The position numbers and the translations under genes were made by a program. Source: Gemmatimonadota bacterium (lineage in GTDB: Bacteria; Gemmatimonadota; Gemmatimonadetes; Longimicrobiales; Gaopeijiaceae). From it: a stretch of 64,000 bases of DNA. The notes beneath the pieces were generated by a model. It was not told the origin of the DNA and made no database searches. It saw nothing but the letters and a program-made list of their open reading frames with translations. Shown here in pieces: positions 27,639 through 37,192 of this stretch. The stretch covers positions 39,713 through 103,712 of the forward strand of contig JAJDXS010000007.1 of NCBI GenBank assembly GCA_022823145.1, read 5' to 3'. Position 1 is the first letter of the stretch, and each line of letters begins with the position of its first letter.

Positions 27639-28240
27639 GCGCGCAGCGGAGGGGGGCGGGCGGGACGCGTCCCGAAGGCGCGCCATCGCCGGCGGACCTC
27701 GCCTTTGCACCCGTCGACCCGTCCCGCCGGATCGACTTCGAGCGCCTGTTCGAGGCAAGGGGAGGGCCCGGGTACTGCTGGTGCATGGCCATGCGCAGGG
27801 ACGAGGCCGGCGGGATTCCGCGCACCAACGCCGAGCGCAAACGGGCCATTGTGTCGAAGATCCGGCGTGGGACGCCGGTGGGGATTCTGGCCTACCACAA
27901 CGGAGAACCCGTCGCATGGTGCTCGGTCGCACCGCGGAAGACGCTGGCCGTGTACAGGGGACTCGATTGGCCGGAGGGCGATCCCTCCACCGTGTGGTCG
28001 ATCAACTGCTTCTACGTCAAGCGGGCGCTTCGGAGAGGTGGCGTCATGTCCCGGCTGATCGACGAGGCGGTGGCTCACGCGCGCCGCAACGGGGCCACGG
28101 TGGTCGAGGCGTATCCGGTCGCGCCCGATTCACCCAGCTACAGGTTCTGCGGCTTCGTGCCGACCTTTGCGGCGCACGGCTTCGTGGAGGTCGGGCGCGC
28201 CGGGCTGAGGCGGCATGTGATGCGCCGCGATCCTCGTTAG
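27635..28240 (+). CDS. GNAT-family acetyltransferase
   Basis: The 201-residue protein has the GNAT fold: an N-terminal GYCWCMAMRRDE segment (a Cys-Trp-Cys cluster common in one GNAT subgroup), GEPVAWCSVAPR in the central strand, and the acetyl-CoA loop region YVKRALRRGGVMSRLIDEA, where R-x-x-G-V replaces the more common R-x-x-G-x-G/A. The ending YRFCGFVPTFAAHGF is typical. Small amines or ribosomal proteins are usual substrates. It is coupled to the EamA transporter, so it might modify what the exporter moves (speculative). Confidence 0.8.
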   Translation: MSAQRRGAGGTRPEGAPSPADLAFAPVDPSRRIDFERLFEARGGPGYCWCMAMRRDEAGGIPRTNAERKRAIVSKIRRGTPVGILAYHNGEPVAWCSVAPRKTLAVYRGLDWPEGDPSTVWSINCFYVKRALRRGGVMSRLIDEAVAHARRNGATVVEAYPVAPDSPSYRFCGFVPTFAAHGFVEVGRAGLRRHVMRRDPR

Positions 28241-28318
28241 CGTTAGCACGGGCAGCCAGGGGCGGGGCGCGTCCCGCTTTCGTGCGGCGGCCATCCCGCA
28301 GGCCAACCGGAGACAGCC

Positions 28319-29107
28319 ATGTACCGACGCATCGTCTGCCTGACCGAAGAGCCGACGGAGATCCTCTACCGCCTCGGAGAGGAGCGCCGAATTGTCGGGA
28401 TTTCGGGCTTTACCGTGCGACCGCCGCGGGCGCGCAGGGAGAAGCCGAAGGTGTCGGCGTTCACGAGCGCGAAGATCGATCGCATCCTCCCGCTGGAGCC
28501 GGATCTGGTCTTCGGGTTTTCCGACATCCAGGCGGACATCGCGGCCGACCTGATTCGGCAGGGGGTCGAGGTCCACATCCTCAACCACCGCTCGGTCGCG
28601 GAGATTCTCCGGACGGTCAAGGTGATCGCGGCGATGGTCGGGTGTCCGGAGAAAGGCTCGCGGCTGGCGGGCGAACTGGAGGATGGGCTGGACCGGATTC
28701 GTGCGCGTGCCGCCGAACTGCCACGCCGTCCGCGCGTGTATTTCGAGGAATGGTACGACCCGCTGATCTCGGGGATCCGGTGGGTGTCGGAGTTGATCGA
28801 GGTCGCGGGCGGGGACGACTGTTTTCCCGAATTGCGAGCGGGGTCGCTCGCCAGGGAACGGATCATCGCGGATCCGCGGGAGGTGGTGCGCCGGGCGCCG
28901 GACGTGATCGTCGGATCGTGGTGCGGGCGCAAGTTCCGTCCCGAACGGGTGATGGCCCGCGAGGGCTGGTCGGAGGTCCCCGCGGTCGCAGACGGACAGG
29001 TCCACGAAGTGAAGTCGGCGCTGATCCTTCAACCGGGACCCGCGGCGCTGACCGACGGGGTCGAGGCGCTTCATGGAATCATCAGCGGATGGGCGCGAGC
29101 GCGGTGA
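28319..29107 (+). CDS. Periplasmic-binding-protein-like (BtuF type) protein without signal peptide
   Basis: The 262-residue protein has the bilobal type III binding-protein layout of BtuF/FhuD: RIVCLTEEPTEILYRLGEE at the N terminus, then LEPDLVFGFSDIQADIA, a long central helix, VYFEEWYDPLISGIRWVSEL and a C-terminal lobe with VIVGSWCGR. BtuF-like proteins bind cobalamin or Fe3+-siderophores for an ABC importer. Here ATG 28319 starts directly with the first beta strand, with no signal sequence and no lipobox, and no permease or ATPase is adjacent. A cytoplasmic corrinoid-binding role is possible. Confidence 0.75.
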   Translation: MYRRIVCLTEEPTEILYRLGEERRIVGISGFTVRPPRARREKPKVSAFTSAKIDRILPLEPDLVFGFSDIQADIAADLIRQGVEVHILNHRSVAEILRTVKVIAAMVGCPEKGSRLAGELEDGLDRIRARAAELPRRPRVYFEEWYDPLISGIRWVSELIEVAGGDDCFPELRAGSLARERIIADPREVVRRAPDVIVGSWCGRKFRPERVMAREGWSEVPAVADGQVHEVKSALILQPGPAALTDGVEALHGIISGWARAR

Positions 29108-29178
29108 CGCGGCGCCGTTCGTGCCGGAATTGTTGGCGAAACTCTGATTGCGCGACTCCATGATTCATTTGGAAGAGA

Positions 29179-31005
29179 TTGGCGGTCACCGGGAACACCG
29201 TGCGCGAGAGAATGCCACAACAGACTTACGGGTCCTTCGAAGAGTGGGGACGACAGGAACGGGACAGGCGACTGCGGGCAGCGACTGAGCGCGCGCCGGT
29301 GGCGGGAGGCGCGGCGGGCGGGCGGCTGCGCGTCGAGGCGGAGTTGGCGGCCAACGCGGCCCCGTCCGCCGTTCAGGAATGCCGTACCGTCGCGGTGGAC
29401 TGGTTGCAGCAGGTCCTGGGACGCAGGTTGCCCCGCAAGGCGTGGCGCCACCGTCCCTTTTCGGCGCGGACCGACCATGTCGCCATCCGCACCGTGCGCC
29501 TCCGCGACAGGGTGCGCGACCACTGGGCCGTTCAGGTCACACGCACCCCGGGGCCTGATCGGGAAGTGGTGACCGAGGTGGTGATCGGTCGTTCCGGCGT
29601 GGAGGCTCCATCGGTTGGCGTCACCGTGCACGACCGTTCCGTGGTGCCGTTGGAGTCCGTGGACGACTACCCGGCCGAGATGTTGGCGTCGATGGCGGAG
29701 GTGGTGCCCCTCGTCCAGGGAGGCAGGCGGCTCGCCCACGCGCCCATCGTGGTCGATTCGGACGTCGCGATGAACACCTTCCTGAGGATGCTGGTGGATC
29801 CGGTCCGTGAAGTGCCCTTCGCCGTGATTTCGGTCCCCCCCGACGACGATGACCGCGAAGCGCGGCAGCTCCTCTGGACGTCGCTCGCCCGCTCACTCAC
29901 CGGGCTGGCGCTCACCTGGGTGCTGCCTTCCGGGATGACGTTCCGTCTGAGCGACACGGTGGGGAAGCCGCTGTCGGTGTTCCTGGGGGCCTGGCGATTC
30001 TACCGCCCCGGGTTCCGGCCCGGCGCAAACCGTTCGGACCACCCGCTGATTCTGGGCAACCGCCTCGGGGACGAGCGTGCCGTGGCCGAGACTTCCCGGG
30101 TCTTCCTTCGGATGGCGGTGGAGGAACGGATGCGAGCCGGCTCCGGTGAGGAGGGTACGCCGGACTACGCCGCGGTCGCCACGGAGTCCGCGAGCGTCAC
30201 GAGCGGTCCCGCGCGTCTGGTCTCGTTCCTGCGCAGCTCCATACTGGACATCGCTGCCCCGCGATCACAGGTAAGCTACCCCGGATCGAAGTCGCAAACC
30301 GACTCCCCGAAACCCGCGGTCGTCCGGGAGCCGCCGCCGGCTTCCCCGGGTGCGCGAGCGGGCATGCCGGGCGCACGCGAAGCCACCGCGGGCGAGACAC
30401 CGGCGCTCCGCCGCAAGCTCCGGGCCGCCAGGGAGACCGCACGGGTTCGTACGAGCCGCTACGAGCAGGCAAGGAAGCGGGCCGAACGGGCCGAACGCGA
30501 GCGGGACGACGCGCTCCGGCGCGCGGAGCAGCTGGCCGGGCTGGTGCGTGCCATGGGAGGCAATCCCGACGCAGCCATTCCGTTCCCGACCGCCTGGGAC
30601 GAGTTCGCGGCCTGGTGCGACGAACACCTTGCCGGGCGTCTCGCACTCACCGGCTCCGCCAGGCACGAGCTCAACGGAGCCGGGTTCGCGGACGTGGGCG
30701 TCGCCGCGCGCTGCCTCCGATGGCTCGCGGGCGAATACCGCGATGGACGGCTCCGGGGCGGGAACCCCGGGCTCCACGGGCGCATCGACGACGGTGAGAC
30801 CGGCGTCTACAACGTACCCTGCGGCGGCGACGCCTTCGAGTGCTCCTGGGACGGAGGGACCCACACCGTCGACTGGCACATCAAGCGGGGCGCCAACACG
30901 CGCGATCCACGCCGCTGTCTGCGCATCTACTACTTCTGGGACGAGCAGACGCGACAGGTGGTGGTCGCCTCGATGCCCGCGCACCGAAAGAGCTCGCTCT
31001 CGTAG
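29179..31005 (+). CDS. Large protein of unknown family: coiled coil and RelE-like C-terminal tail
   Basis: The 608-residue protein is not recognised as a named family. Residues about 55-330 form a mixed alpha/beta region (CRTVAVDWLQQVLGRRLP, RDHWAVQVTRT, VPFAVISVPPDDDDREARQL, TGLALTWVLPSG, VFLGAWRFYRPGF). After a Pro/Gly-rich linker (about 370-410) comes a strong coiled coil rich in Arg/Glu/Ala (about 410-455). The C-terminal 130 residues end in HTVDWHIKRGANTRDP, RCLRIYYFWD and VVVASMPAHRKS, the strand order seen in RelE/HigB-type toxins. TTG 29179 sits close behind GGAAGAGA; GTG 29200 and ATG 29212 are alternatives. It ends 20 bp from the oppositely oriented S9 peptidase gene. A defence or toxin role is a guess from architecture. 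Confidence 0.6.
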   Translation: MAVTGNTVRERMPQQTYGSFEEWGRQERDRRLRAATERAPVAGGAAGGRLRVEAELAANAAPSAVQECRTVAVDWLQQVLGRRLPRKAWRHRPFSARTDHVAIRTVRLRDRVRDHWAVQVTRTPGPDREVVTEVVIGRSGVEAPSVGVTVHDRSVVPLESVDDYPAEMLASMAEVVPLVQGGRRLAHAPIVVDSDVAMNTFLRMLVDPVREVPFAVISVPPDDDDREARQLLWTSLARSLTGLALTWVLPSGMTFRLSDTVGKPLSVFLGAWRFYRPGFRPGANRSDHPLILGNRLGDERAVAETSRVFLRMAVEERMRAGSGEEGTPDYAAVATESASVTSGPARLVSFLRSSILDIAAPRSQVSYPGSKSQTDSPKPAVVREPPPASPGARAGMPGAREATAGETPALRRKLRAARETARVRTSRYEQARKRAERAERERDDALRRAEQLAGLVRAMGGNPDAAIPFPTAWDEFAAWCDEHLAGRLALTGSARHELNGAGFADVGVAARCLRWLAGEYRDGRLRGGNPGLHGRIDDGETGVYNVPCGGDAFECSWDGGTHTVDWHIKRGANTRDPRRCLRIYYFWDEQTRQVVVASMPAHRKSSLS

Positions 31006-31008
31006 TCG

Positions 31009-31024
31009 ATACCCCCGGGGGGAT
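31009..31024. terminator. GC palindrome between convergent genes
   Basis: ATACCCCC|GGGGGGAT is self-complementary at all but one pair and fills the 20-bp gap between the stop codons of genes converging at 31005 and 31026. A bidirectional stop signal is possible but the structure is short. Confidence 0.3.
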
Positions 31025-31025
31025 A

Positions 31026-33839
31026 TTATCTCTTGGCGCCTCCCGCCACCCGCTTCTTCTCGTCCTCCAGCGCCCCCAGCGGCACCCCGTCCGTAATCCA
31101 CGGCGGAGCCGGCTCGCCCTTCAGGTAGTGCCCGAACCATTCGAGAATCCGCCGGTGGTAGTCCCGCTGGTTCGCCTCCTGACGGAAGCCGTGATCCTCG
31201 CCCTCGTAGACGAGCAGAACCATCTGTTTCTCCGCCCGGCGCGCGAAGTTGAAGAACTCGGTTCCCTGATCCCAGTCCACGACTCCGTCCTCGTTGCCGA
31301 ACGCCATCAGCAGCGGCGTCTCCATGTTGTGCACCTCGTGGATGGGCGAGTTCCGCCGGTGCGCCTCCGGATCCTCCCAGAACGGCACCTCCATCCGCGC
31401 CTGGCCCGTCTCCCAGTGGCTCACCTCCGCGATCCCCGGATTCCAGTGCAGCTGGCCCATGAAGCTGACGAAATCCGTGAGCGGCGCGCCCGCCACCGAC
31501 GCAGCGAAGATACCCGTGCGCGTGGGCAGGAACGTCGCCTGGTAGCCGCCCCACGAGTGCCCGATCAGCCCGACCGCATCCGGGTCCGTCACGCCCATCT
31601 CGACGGCCCTCGCAACGGCCGCACGCACCGATTCCAGCGCGCTCACTCCCGGGTCCCGCGCGCGGTACACGATGTCGGGCAGCAACACCGCGTACCCGTG
31701 CTGCGTCCAGGCCGTGTAGTTGTAGTAGTCCCGCTCGCTGGGGACCCGAAAGAAGTGCATTTGGGGGGACAGCATCTCGTAGGTGTACACGATCGTGGGG
31801 ACCGCGCGTCCCTCCTCGTGGTTCGCGGGACGAAGGAGTACGAACTGGAGGTCGCGGCCCGATTCGCTTACGAAGTCGACCAGCTCCGCCCGGCCCCACG
31901 CCACCTCGTCGATGAAGGGGTTGATGGCGGTCGCCTGGGTGGGGTCGGCAAGGTCGGGGCCGCCCACGAAGTAGTCCGGTGGGTCGTCGAAGCGCTCGGC
32001 GCCGTAGAGCAACACATCGGCGCTGTCGGCGCGGACCAGGCCACCCACGAATGCGTCCTCGAGAATCAGGGTCTCGGCCAGCTCCCAGCCGTCCGCGAAC
32101 CGGGCGTAGCCGCGCTGCTCCGTCTTCTCGTTGTAGAGGGTCAGGTACGGGCGCGAGTCGCGATCGAGACCGGGCTCGTCGCCGTCGTCGCCGAGGCTGA
32201 CGATCCGGTGAGTGACGCCTGCTTCCGCGCCACGGGTAAGCCGCGAGCCGCCCGAGCCGTCGGGCGCGACCCGCCAGATGTCGTGCTTGTCGTAGAGGAG
32301 CACCGCGTCGTCGCCCCGCAGCCAGCGCGGGGCGCCGAAGCCGTGCGGCGGCGTCACGTCGGTGGGCGTGTCGTACTCGGTGTTGGCGAACTCGGCGTCC
32401 AACCCTGACGTAACGTCATGCTCCGCGCCGGTGCGCAGGTCGAGGGTGTGATACGCCGCGCCGTCCCACCGGAGCATCCAGTCGCCCGCTTCGCTCGGCC
32501 ACGCGTACCGCACCCGCGTCAGGACCTTCTCGCGCTCGCCGCTCTTCGTGTCGATCGCCCAGACGTCGCGGTACGGGCGGCCGAACATCGCGCCCCAGGG
32601 GTAAGGCTCGTCGGTCTCCTCCAGGGCGGTCTCCCAGCCGTGAAGCAGACGCGCGCTCGCCATGAGGTCGGTGCCGAGAGGTACCACGCGGCCCTCGTCC
32701 AGGTGCCAGACGGCCAGCAGCGTCCGGGCGGCGTCGCGCCCCTCGGCGACCTTCTGCTCCGGGAAGAGGCGGACGTCCCTGGTGTGCCATACCTGCAGGG
32801 TGGGGAGGTCGGGCTCCCCCTCGGCGCCGTCGTCCGACTCGGCGGCGTCAGCGTCGGATGCCGCGCCCGCGCCGGGATCGTCGCCCTCCTCCTCCTCGTC
32901 CTCCTCCTCCTCGACCGGCCTCAGGCCAATCGAGATCATGGTCCCGTCGTGGGACCAGGCCGGCGGACGGTGGCGGACGACCTCGAGCGAGTCGGGGACT
33001 CCGGTGGTGTTCGCGCCGAGGGTCGTGGTTTCCACCCGCCGGTCCAGGTCACGCCAGGCGAGTACGTCGTACGCGGCACCGTCGTCCGACGCGTCCTCTC
33101 GGGAGCGGAGCGCCGCGAGATCGGTGGAATCGTCGCGCCACACGAGGCTCCGGTAGGCGCTTCCGGATGCGTCGGCAGAGCGGAGAGTGCCGGTGGCGGC
33201 GTCGTGGATCTGCACGCCGTTGCCCAGGTCGGTGCCGGTCGCGATGGCCAGCGCGAGGAGCGATGCGACGGGGCTCCACGCCATCTCACCCACGTTGCCG
33301 AAGACGGTCTGAGCGCCTGTGTCCAGCTCCACGACCCGGACATCGGCGCCCTTTCCGGCCGGCTCGTCGGGCGGGTAGCCACGGAGTGCGAGGAAGCGCC
33401 CGGTGGTATCGAAGGCTCGCTGGGTGACGGCGTCGAACTCGCGGGTATTGCCGGTGCCGAGGTCCATGACAGTGGCCTTGTCGCGGACGGGCTGGTCCTG
33501 CTCTTCGAGCCGCGCGCGTTCGTCGGGCGGAAGGCCAACTGTCCACGCCAGCCACCGGCCGTCAGGAGAGAAGGTCGGCGCGGATCCCCAGGCGAAGACG
33601 CGCGTCGAGTCCTCATCGAGCTTGCGGACCCGCAGCTCCGAGTTCTCGTCGACCCGCTCGACGACGTACGCGATCCAGTCGCCGAAGGGGGACACCTCCA
33701 GCCCTCGAACGTCCTCCCAGCGGCCGTAGTCGTCGGGCGTAACGAGGGGAGGGGTTTGGGGTGAGGCGGAGGAGGGGAGGGCGACAGTGTCGAAAGCGGC
33801 GAGAGCAAGGAAAGCGGCGATGAGGTTCCGAGCGGTCAT
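31026..33839 (-). CDS. S9-family prolyl-oligopeptidase-like peptidase, exported
   Basis: The 937-residue protein has a signal peptide (LIAAFLALAAFDTVALPSSA), an N-terminal beta-propeller with PD40-type repeats (SPFGDWIAYVVERVDENSE, FSPDGRWLAWTVG) that includes an acidic insert (about 365-400), and an alpha/beta-hydrolase domain at the C terminus. The catalytic residues are visible: Ser in GHSWGGY (about 763), Asp in GNEDGVVDWDQ (about 850) and His in EGEDHGFR (about 883). S9 enzymes cleave short peptides that fit through the propeller. ATG 33839 follows AAGGAG and removes 62 upstream residues lacking signal character. The gene is divergent from the SusC/SusD pair, whose import role fits digestion of peptides. 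Confidence 0.9.
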   Translation of the reverse strand: MTARNLIAAFLALAAFDTVALPSSASPQTPPLVTPDDYGRWEDVRGLEVSPFGDWIAYVVERVDENSELRVRKLDEDSTRVFAWGSAPTFSPDGRWLAWTVGLPPDERARLEEQDQPVRDKATVMDLGTGNTREFDAVTQRAFDTTGRFLALRGYPPDEPAGKGADVRVVELDTGAQTVFGNVGEMAWSPVASLLALAIATGTDLGNGVQIHDAATGTLRSADASGSAYRSLVWRDDSTDLAALRSREDASDDGAAYDVLAWRDLDRRVETTTLGANTTGVPDSLEVVRHRPPAWSHDGTMISIGLRPVEEEEDEEEEGDDPGAGAASDADAAESDDGAEGEPDLPTLQVWHTRDVRLFPEQKVAEGRDAARTLLAVWHLDEGRVVPLGTDLMASARLLHGWETALEETDEPYPWGAMFGRPYRDVWAIDTKSGEREKVLTRVRYAWPSEAGDWMLRWDGAAYHTLDLRTGAEHDVTSGLDAEFANTEYDTPTDVTPPHGFGAPRWLRGDDAVLLYDKHDIWRVAPDGSGGSRLTRGAEAGVTHRIVSLGDDGDEPGLDRDSRPYLTLYNEKTEQRGYARFADGWELAETLILEDAFVGGLVRADSADVLLYGAERFDDPPDYFVGGPDLADPTQATAINPFIDEVAWGRAELVDFVSESGRDLQFVLLRPANHEEGRAVPTIVYTYEMLSPQMHFFRVPSERDYYNYTAWTQHGYAVLLPDIVYRARDPGVSALESVRAAVARAVEMGVTDPDAVGLIGHSWGGYQATFLPTRTGIFAASVAGAPLTDFVSFMGQLHWNPGIAEVSHWETGQARMEVPFWEDPEAHRRNSPIHEVHNMETPLLMAFGNEDGVVDWDQGTEFFNFARRAEKQMVLLVYEGEDHGFRQEANQRDYHRRILEWFGHYLKGEPAPPWITDGVPLGALEDEKKRVAGGAKR

Positions 33840-33958
33840 GAAGGCTCCTTGTGCGCGATTGTCCTGATGCGTGCCCTGTAGGCTACAGCGATCAGCGGTG
33901 CCGTGGTGGATGACGTGCACGGCACCGTCGAAGCTCGACTGCTCCCGGCGGTGTCGCC

Positions 33959-33986
33959 TTGCGACGTGATTCGGGGGATGTATACT
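33959..33986 (+). promoter_or_regulatory. Sigma-70-like promoter for susC-like gene
   Basis: TTGCGA (33959-33964) and TATACT (33981-33986) are separated by 16 bp, upstream of the SusC-like start at 34090. The same two hexamers precede the AbiEi gene at 41465-41494 with 18-bp spacing, which supports the reading. A hairpin-free 100-nt leader would result. Confidence 0.45.
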
Positions 33987-34089
33987 GTATCCAATACCGT
34001 AGCGGGTTCCATCTACGAAACCCAACCATTCCCGGCCAACGTCGGATCAGACGGATCCGCTATCTGGCCATGTTCGCAGGAGGTGCTCG

Positions 34090-37000
34090 ATGAGTAGGCT
34101 CTGTCATGCCCGCTGTATTGCCGTTCTCCGCAAACTCATTCTTCTTCCGATTGTGGCGCTCGCCCTGGCCCCGACGGATGCGCGGGCCCAGGGCGGCACG
34201 ATCACCGGTGAGGTAACCGCGGGTGACACGGGAGCACCGGTCGAACTGGCCCTGGTTCTGGTTGAGGGCACCAGGATATCGGTTACGACCACCGTCCAGG
34301 GACGATACCTCCTGACCGGTGTGTCGCCGGGTGTTCGGACGGTGACCGTGCAGCGCCTCGGGTACTCCGATGCTTCCCAGGAGGTCACGGTCGCGGAGGG
34401 CGCCACCGTCACCCTGGACTTCACACTGAACACCGCCCCCGTGGCACTCAGCGGAATCGTGGTGACCACCACCGGTGAGCAGCAGAAACTGAGCATTGCC
34501 AACGTGATCGCCACGATCGGGGCCGACTCCATTGTGACGAGTGCGCCGATCACGAACGTAACCGATCTCCTGCAGGGCCGTGTCCCGGGCGTGATGACCT
34601 TCAGCAACGCCGGCATGACCGGTTCGTCGGCCCGAATTCGCATCCGCGGCTTCAACAGCCTGTCGCAGGACAACTCGCCCCTCGTGATCGTCGACGGCGT
34701 GCGAGTGGAGAACACCACAGGCGGCGGCAGCCAGATCGGCCCCGGGCAGTTCAGCTCCGGGTGGACCGCAGGCGCGGTTACCGATCTCAATCCCGAAGAG
34801 GTCGAGTCCATCGATATCGTCAAGGGCCCGTCGGCTGCGACGCTGTATGGAACGGACGGGGCCAACGGCGTGATCCTCATCCGTACCAAGCGGGGTCGCC
34901 CCGGCGATGCCAGGTGGAGCGTCTACACCGAGGGCGGCGTGATCCAGCAGGCCGCCGACGTGCATCAGGGGTATTTTGCATGGGGACGGAACGCCGACGG
35001 CGCGACCATTCGCTGCGAGAACCGCGTGCGTGTTGCCGGCGGCTGCATGTTGGACAGTCTGACGACGTGGAGCGCGTTCCGCGACTCTCCCTCCGCTCCG
35101 CTCGGGACCGGTCACCGCGAGCAGCTGGGCGTACAGGTATCGGGGGGCGTCGAGCGGTTTCGGTACTTCCTCGCCACCGAACTCGAGAACGAGACGGGAT
35201 ACCTGAAGCTCTCCGACTCCGAGATCGCACGAAAACAGGCGGAGCGCGGAGGCGTCGAGATTCCCGGCTGGCAGAAGCGCCCGAACTACCTCAGGCGACT
35301 CACCATGCGAGGGAACATTACGGCGCGTCTCAACGAAACCGCAGACATCAATGTCTCGACCGGCGTCACCCTCCAGGAAAGCCAGATTCCAAGCAATGGC
35401 GTCTTCTGGAGAGGCACCTGGGGCCCCGGATACAATGACGACAACGAGGGATGGTGGCTTGGAGACCGTCCCGGGGACATCTTTGCGACGCGGTCAGGGT
35501 CGAACATCACGCGCTTCACGACCGGGATCAACGGAAACTGGATTCCACGACCATGGCTGACGTTCCGCGGCACGGTCGGGATCGACCATTCGGCCCAGTT
35601 CTCGGATAACCTGCTCCGGCGGGGAGAGGACACCTCGGGCGCTCTCAACACGGGGTTCCGCAACCATATTCGCTCGGACATCGCCCTCTACACCATCGAC
35701 CTGGGTTCCACCGCCGAGTTCGACATCAATCCCACCGTCAAGTCGAGGACTTCGTTCGGGGTTCAGTACAACCGCCGTCACCAGGGGGTGGCCCAGGCAT
35801 ACGGCTCCGATTTGCCACCGGGAGCCCAGACCGTGAACGGCGCCGCCAACTACCGGGCGTCCGAGTCCAACGTTCAATCGGTGGTTGCGGGGACCTACGT
35901 GGAACAGAACTTCGACCTGGGCGGTCGCTACTTCCTCACCGCCGCGATGCGGGCGGACGGGGCCAGCAATTTCGGAAAGGACTTCCAGACCGCCTGGTAC
36001 CCCAAGGGCGGCTTCTCCTGGCTCATATCGGAGGAAGGTTTCTTCCCGCAGGGCTCCTTCATCAACAGCCTGCGGTATCGGTTCGCATACGGTGCCTCCG
36101 GCGTCCAGCCGCAGGCGACCGACGCTCTGGCGGCCGTCAACTTCGGCAGTGTATTCGTGAATGGTCAGTCGCGGACGGGGGCAACCCTGAACGCCCTCGG
36201 CAACCCCGATCTCGGGCCCGAGCGGGTGACCGAGTACGAGACCGGGTTCGACATGGAAATGTTCGACAGCCGGATTCAGTGGGAAGCCACCGCCTACTAT
36301 CGCAAGAGTGTGGACGCGCTGGTTCGGCGGGCGATGCCTCGATCCATCGGCATTACCGGCACCGGACAGCTGGACAATGTGGGTTCCGTCCGGAACATGG
36401 GAATCGAGGCCGACGTGCAGGCCGAGGTCTTCAGTGCGGCGGGCGTCACGTTCAGCGTCAACGTCAACGGTTCCGTGAACTCCAACGTGCTTCTCGAACT
36501 CGCCGAAGGACTCCGTCCCCCGGAAGACCGCTTCATCAAGTTCGTCGAAGGCTGGCCGCTCTACGGACAGTGGGATCGTCCGGTCCTCGGCTGGAACGAC
36601 GACAATGGCGATGGCGTCCTGCAGGCCGACGAAGTGCAGGTGGGCGATTCGATCATCTTCATCGGCAATACGAACCCGACCAGAATGCTCAACTTCACGC
36701 CGACGATATCGCTTATGGGCGGAAGGCTGCATCTGAGCTCCCTGTTCGTTTACCGGGGCGGCTGGGTGCAGACGAACTTCAGCGAGCTCAACAAGTGCAA
36801 CTTCGGCAGCTGCCGCGGGCGGAACGACCCGGATGCCCCGCTCTTCCTGCAGGCACAGTACATCGCCTTCACGAAGCCCGGACTTACCTACGCGGGTTAC
36901 CAGGAAGACGGAACCTTCACGCGTTGGGCCGAGGCCCTGGTGTCGTACACCTTCCAACCGGGTGCCCTCCAGCCGATCGGGCTGGGAGCCAGCAGCGCGA

Positions 37001-37179
37001 CGGTGTCGCTCAGCGCCAGAAACCTGATGCTCTGGACGGACTATACCGGCCCCGACCCGGAGGTGACGGCGAACCCGTCGCTCAGCGGCAACTTCGGAAC
37101 CCGCTGGGACCTGGGGTACGACAACCCGACGGCACCACTGGCGCGCTACATCATCATGCGCGTGAAGCTCAACTTCTAG
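34090..37179 (+). CDS. SusC/RagA-type TonB-linked outer-membrane protein
   Basis: The 1029-residue protein has a signal peptide (LPIVALALAPTDARA), a CarboxypepD-regulatory-like domain (TITGEVTAGDTGAPVELA), the TonB plug with PITNVTDLLQGRVPGVM, RIRIRGFNSLSQDNSPLVIV and DIVKGPSAATLYGTDGANGV, and a 22-strand-type barrel. The plug block and length match SusC/RagA transporters that open beneath a SusD lid to take up oligosaccharides or peptides. ATG 34090 is preceded by AGGAGGT with ideal spacing. It is followed 13 bp later by the SusD-like gene. Divergence from the S9 peptidase points to peptides rather than glycans, but that is an inference. Confidence 0.9.
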   Translation: MSRLCHARCIAVLRKLILLPIVALALAPTDARAQGGTITGEVTAGDTGAPVELALVLVEGTRISVTTTVQGRYLLTGVSPGVRTVTVQRLGYSDASQEVTVAEGATVTLDFTLNTAPVALSGIVVTTTGEQQKLSIANVIATIGADSIVTSAPITNVTDLLQGRVPGVMTFSNAGMTGSSARIRIRGFNSLSQDNSPLVIVDGVRVENTTGGGSQIGPGQFSSGWTAGAVTDLNPEEVESIDIVKGPSAATLYGTDGANGVILIRTKRGRPGDARWSVYTEGGVIQQAADVHQGYFAWGRNADGATIRCENRVRVAGGCMLDSLTTWSAFRDSPSAPLGTGHREQLGVQVSGGVERFRYFLATELENETGYLKLSDSEIARKQAERGGVEIPGWQKRPNYLRRLTMRGNITARLNETADINVSTGVTLQESQIPSNGVFWRGTWGPGYNDDNEGWWLGDRPGDIFATRSGSNITRFTTGINGNWIPRPWLTFRGTVGIDHSAQFSDNLLRRGEDTSGALNTGFRNHIRSDIALYTIDLGSTAEFDINPTVKSRTSFGVQYNRRHQGVAQAYGSDLPPGAQTVNGAANYRASESNVQSVVAGTYVEQNFDLGGRYFLTAAMRADGASNFGKDFQTAWYPKGGFSWLISEEGFFPQGSFINSLRYRFAYGASGVQPQATDALAAVNFGSVFVNGQSRTGATLNALGNPDLGPERVTEYETGFDMEMFDSRIQWEATAYYRKSVDALVRRAMPRSIGITGTGQLDNVGSVRNMGIEADVQAEVFSAAGVTFSVNVNGSVNSNVLLELAEGLRPPEDRFIKFVEGWPLYGQWDRPVLGWNDDNGDGVLQADEVQVGDSIIFIGNTNPTRMLNFTPTISLMGGRLHLSSLFVYRGGWVQTNFSELNKCNFGSCRGRNDPDAPLFLQAQYIAFTKPGLTYAGYQEDGTFTRWAEALVSYTFQPGALQPIGLGASSATVSLSARNLMLWTDYTGPDPEVTANPSLSGNFGTRWDLGYDNPTAPLARYIIMRVKLNF

Positions 37180-37192
37180 AAAGGAGGGACCC

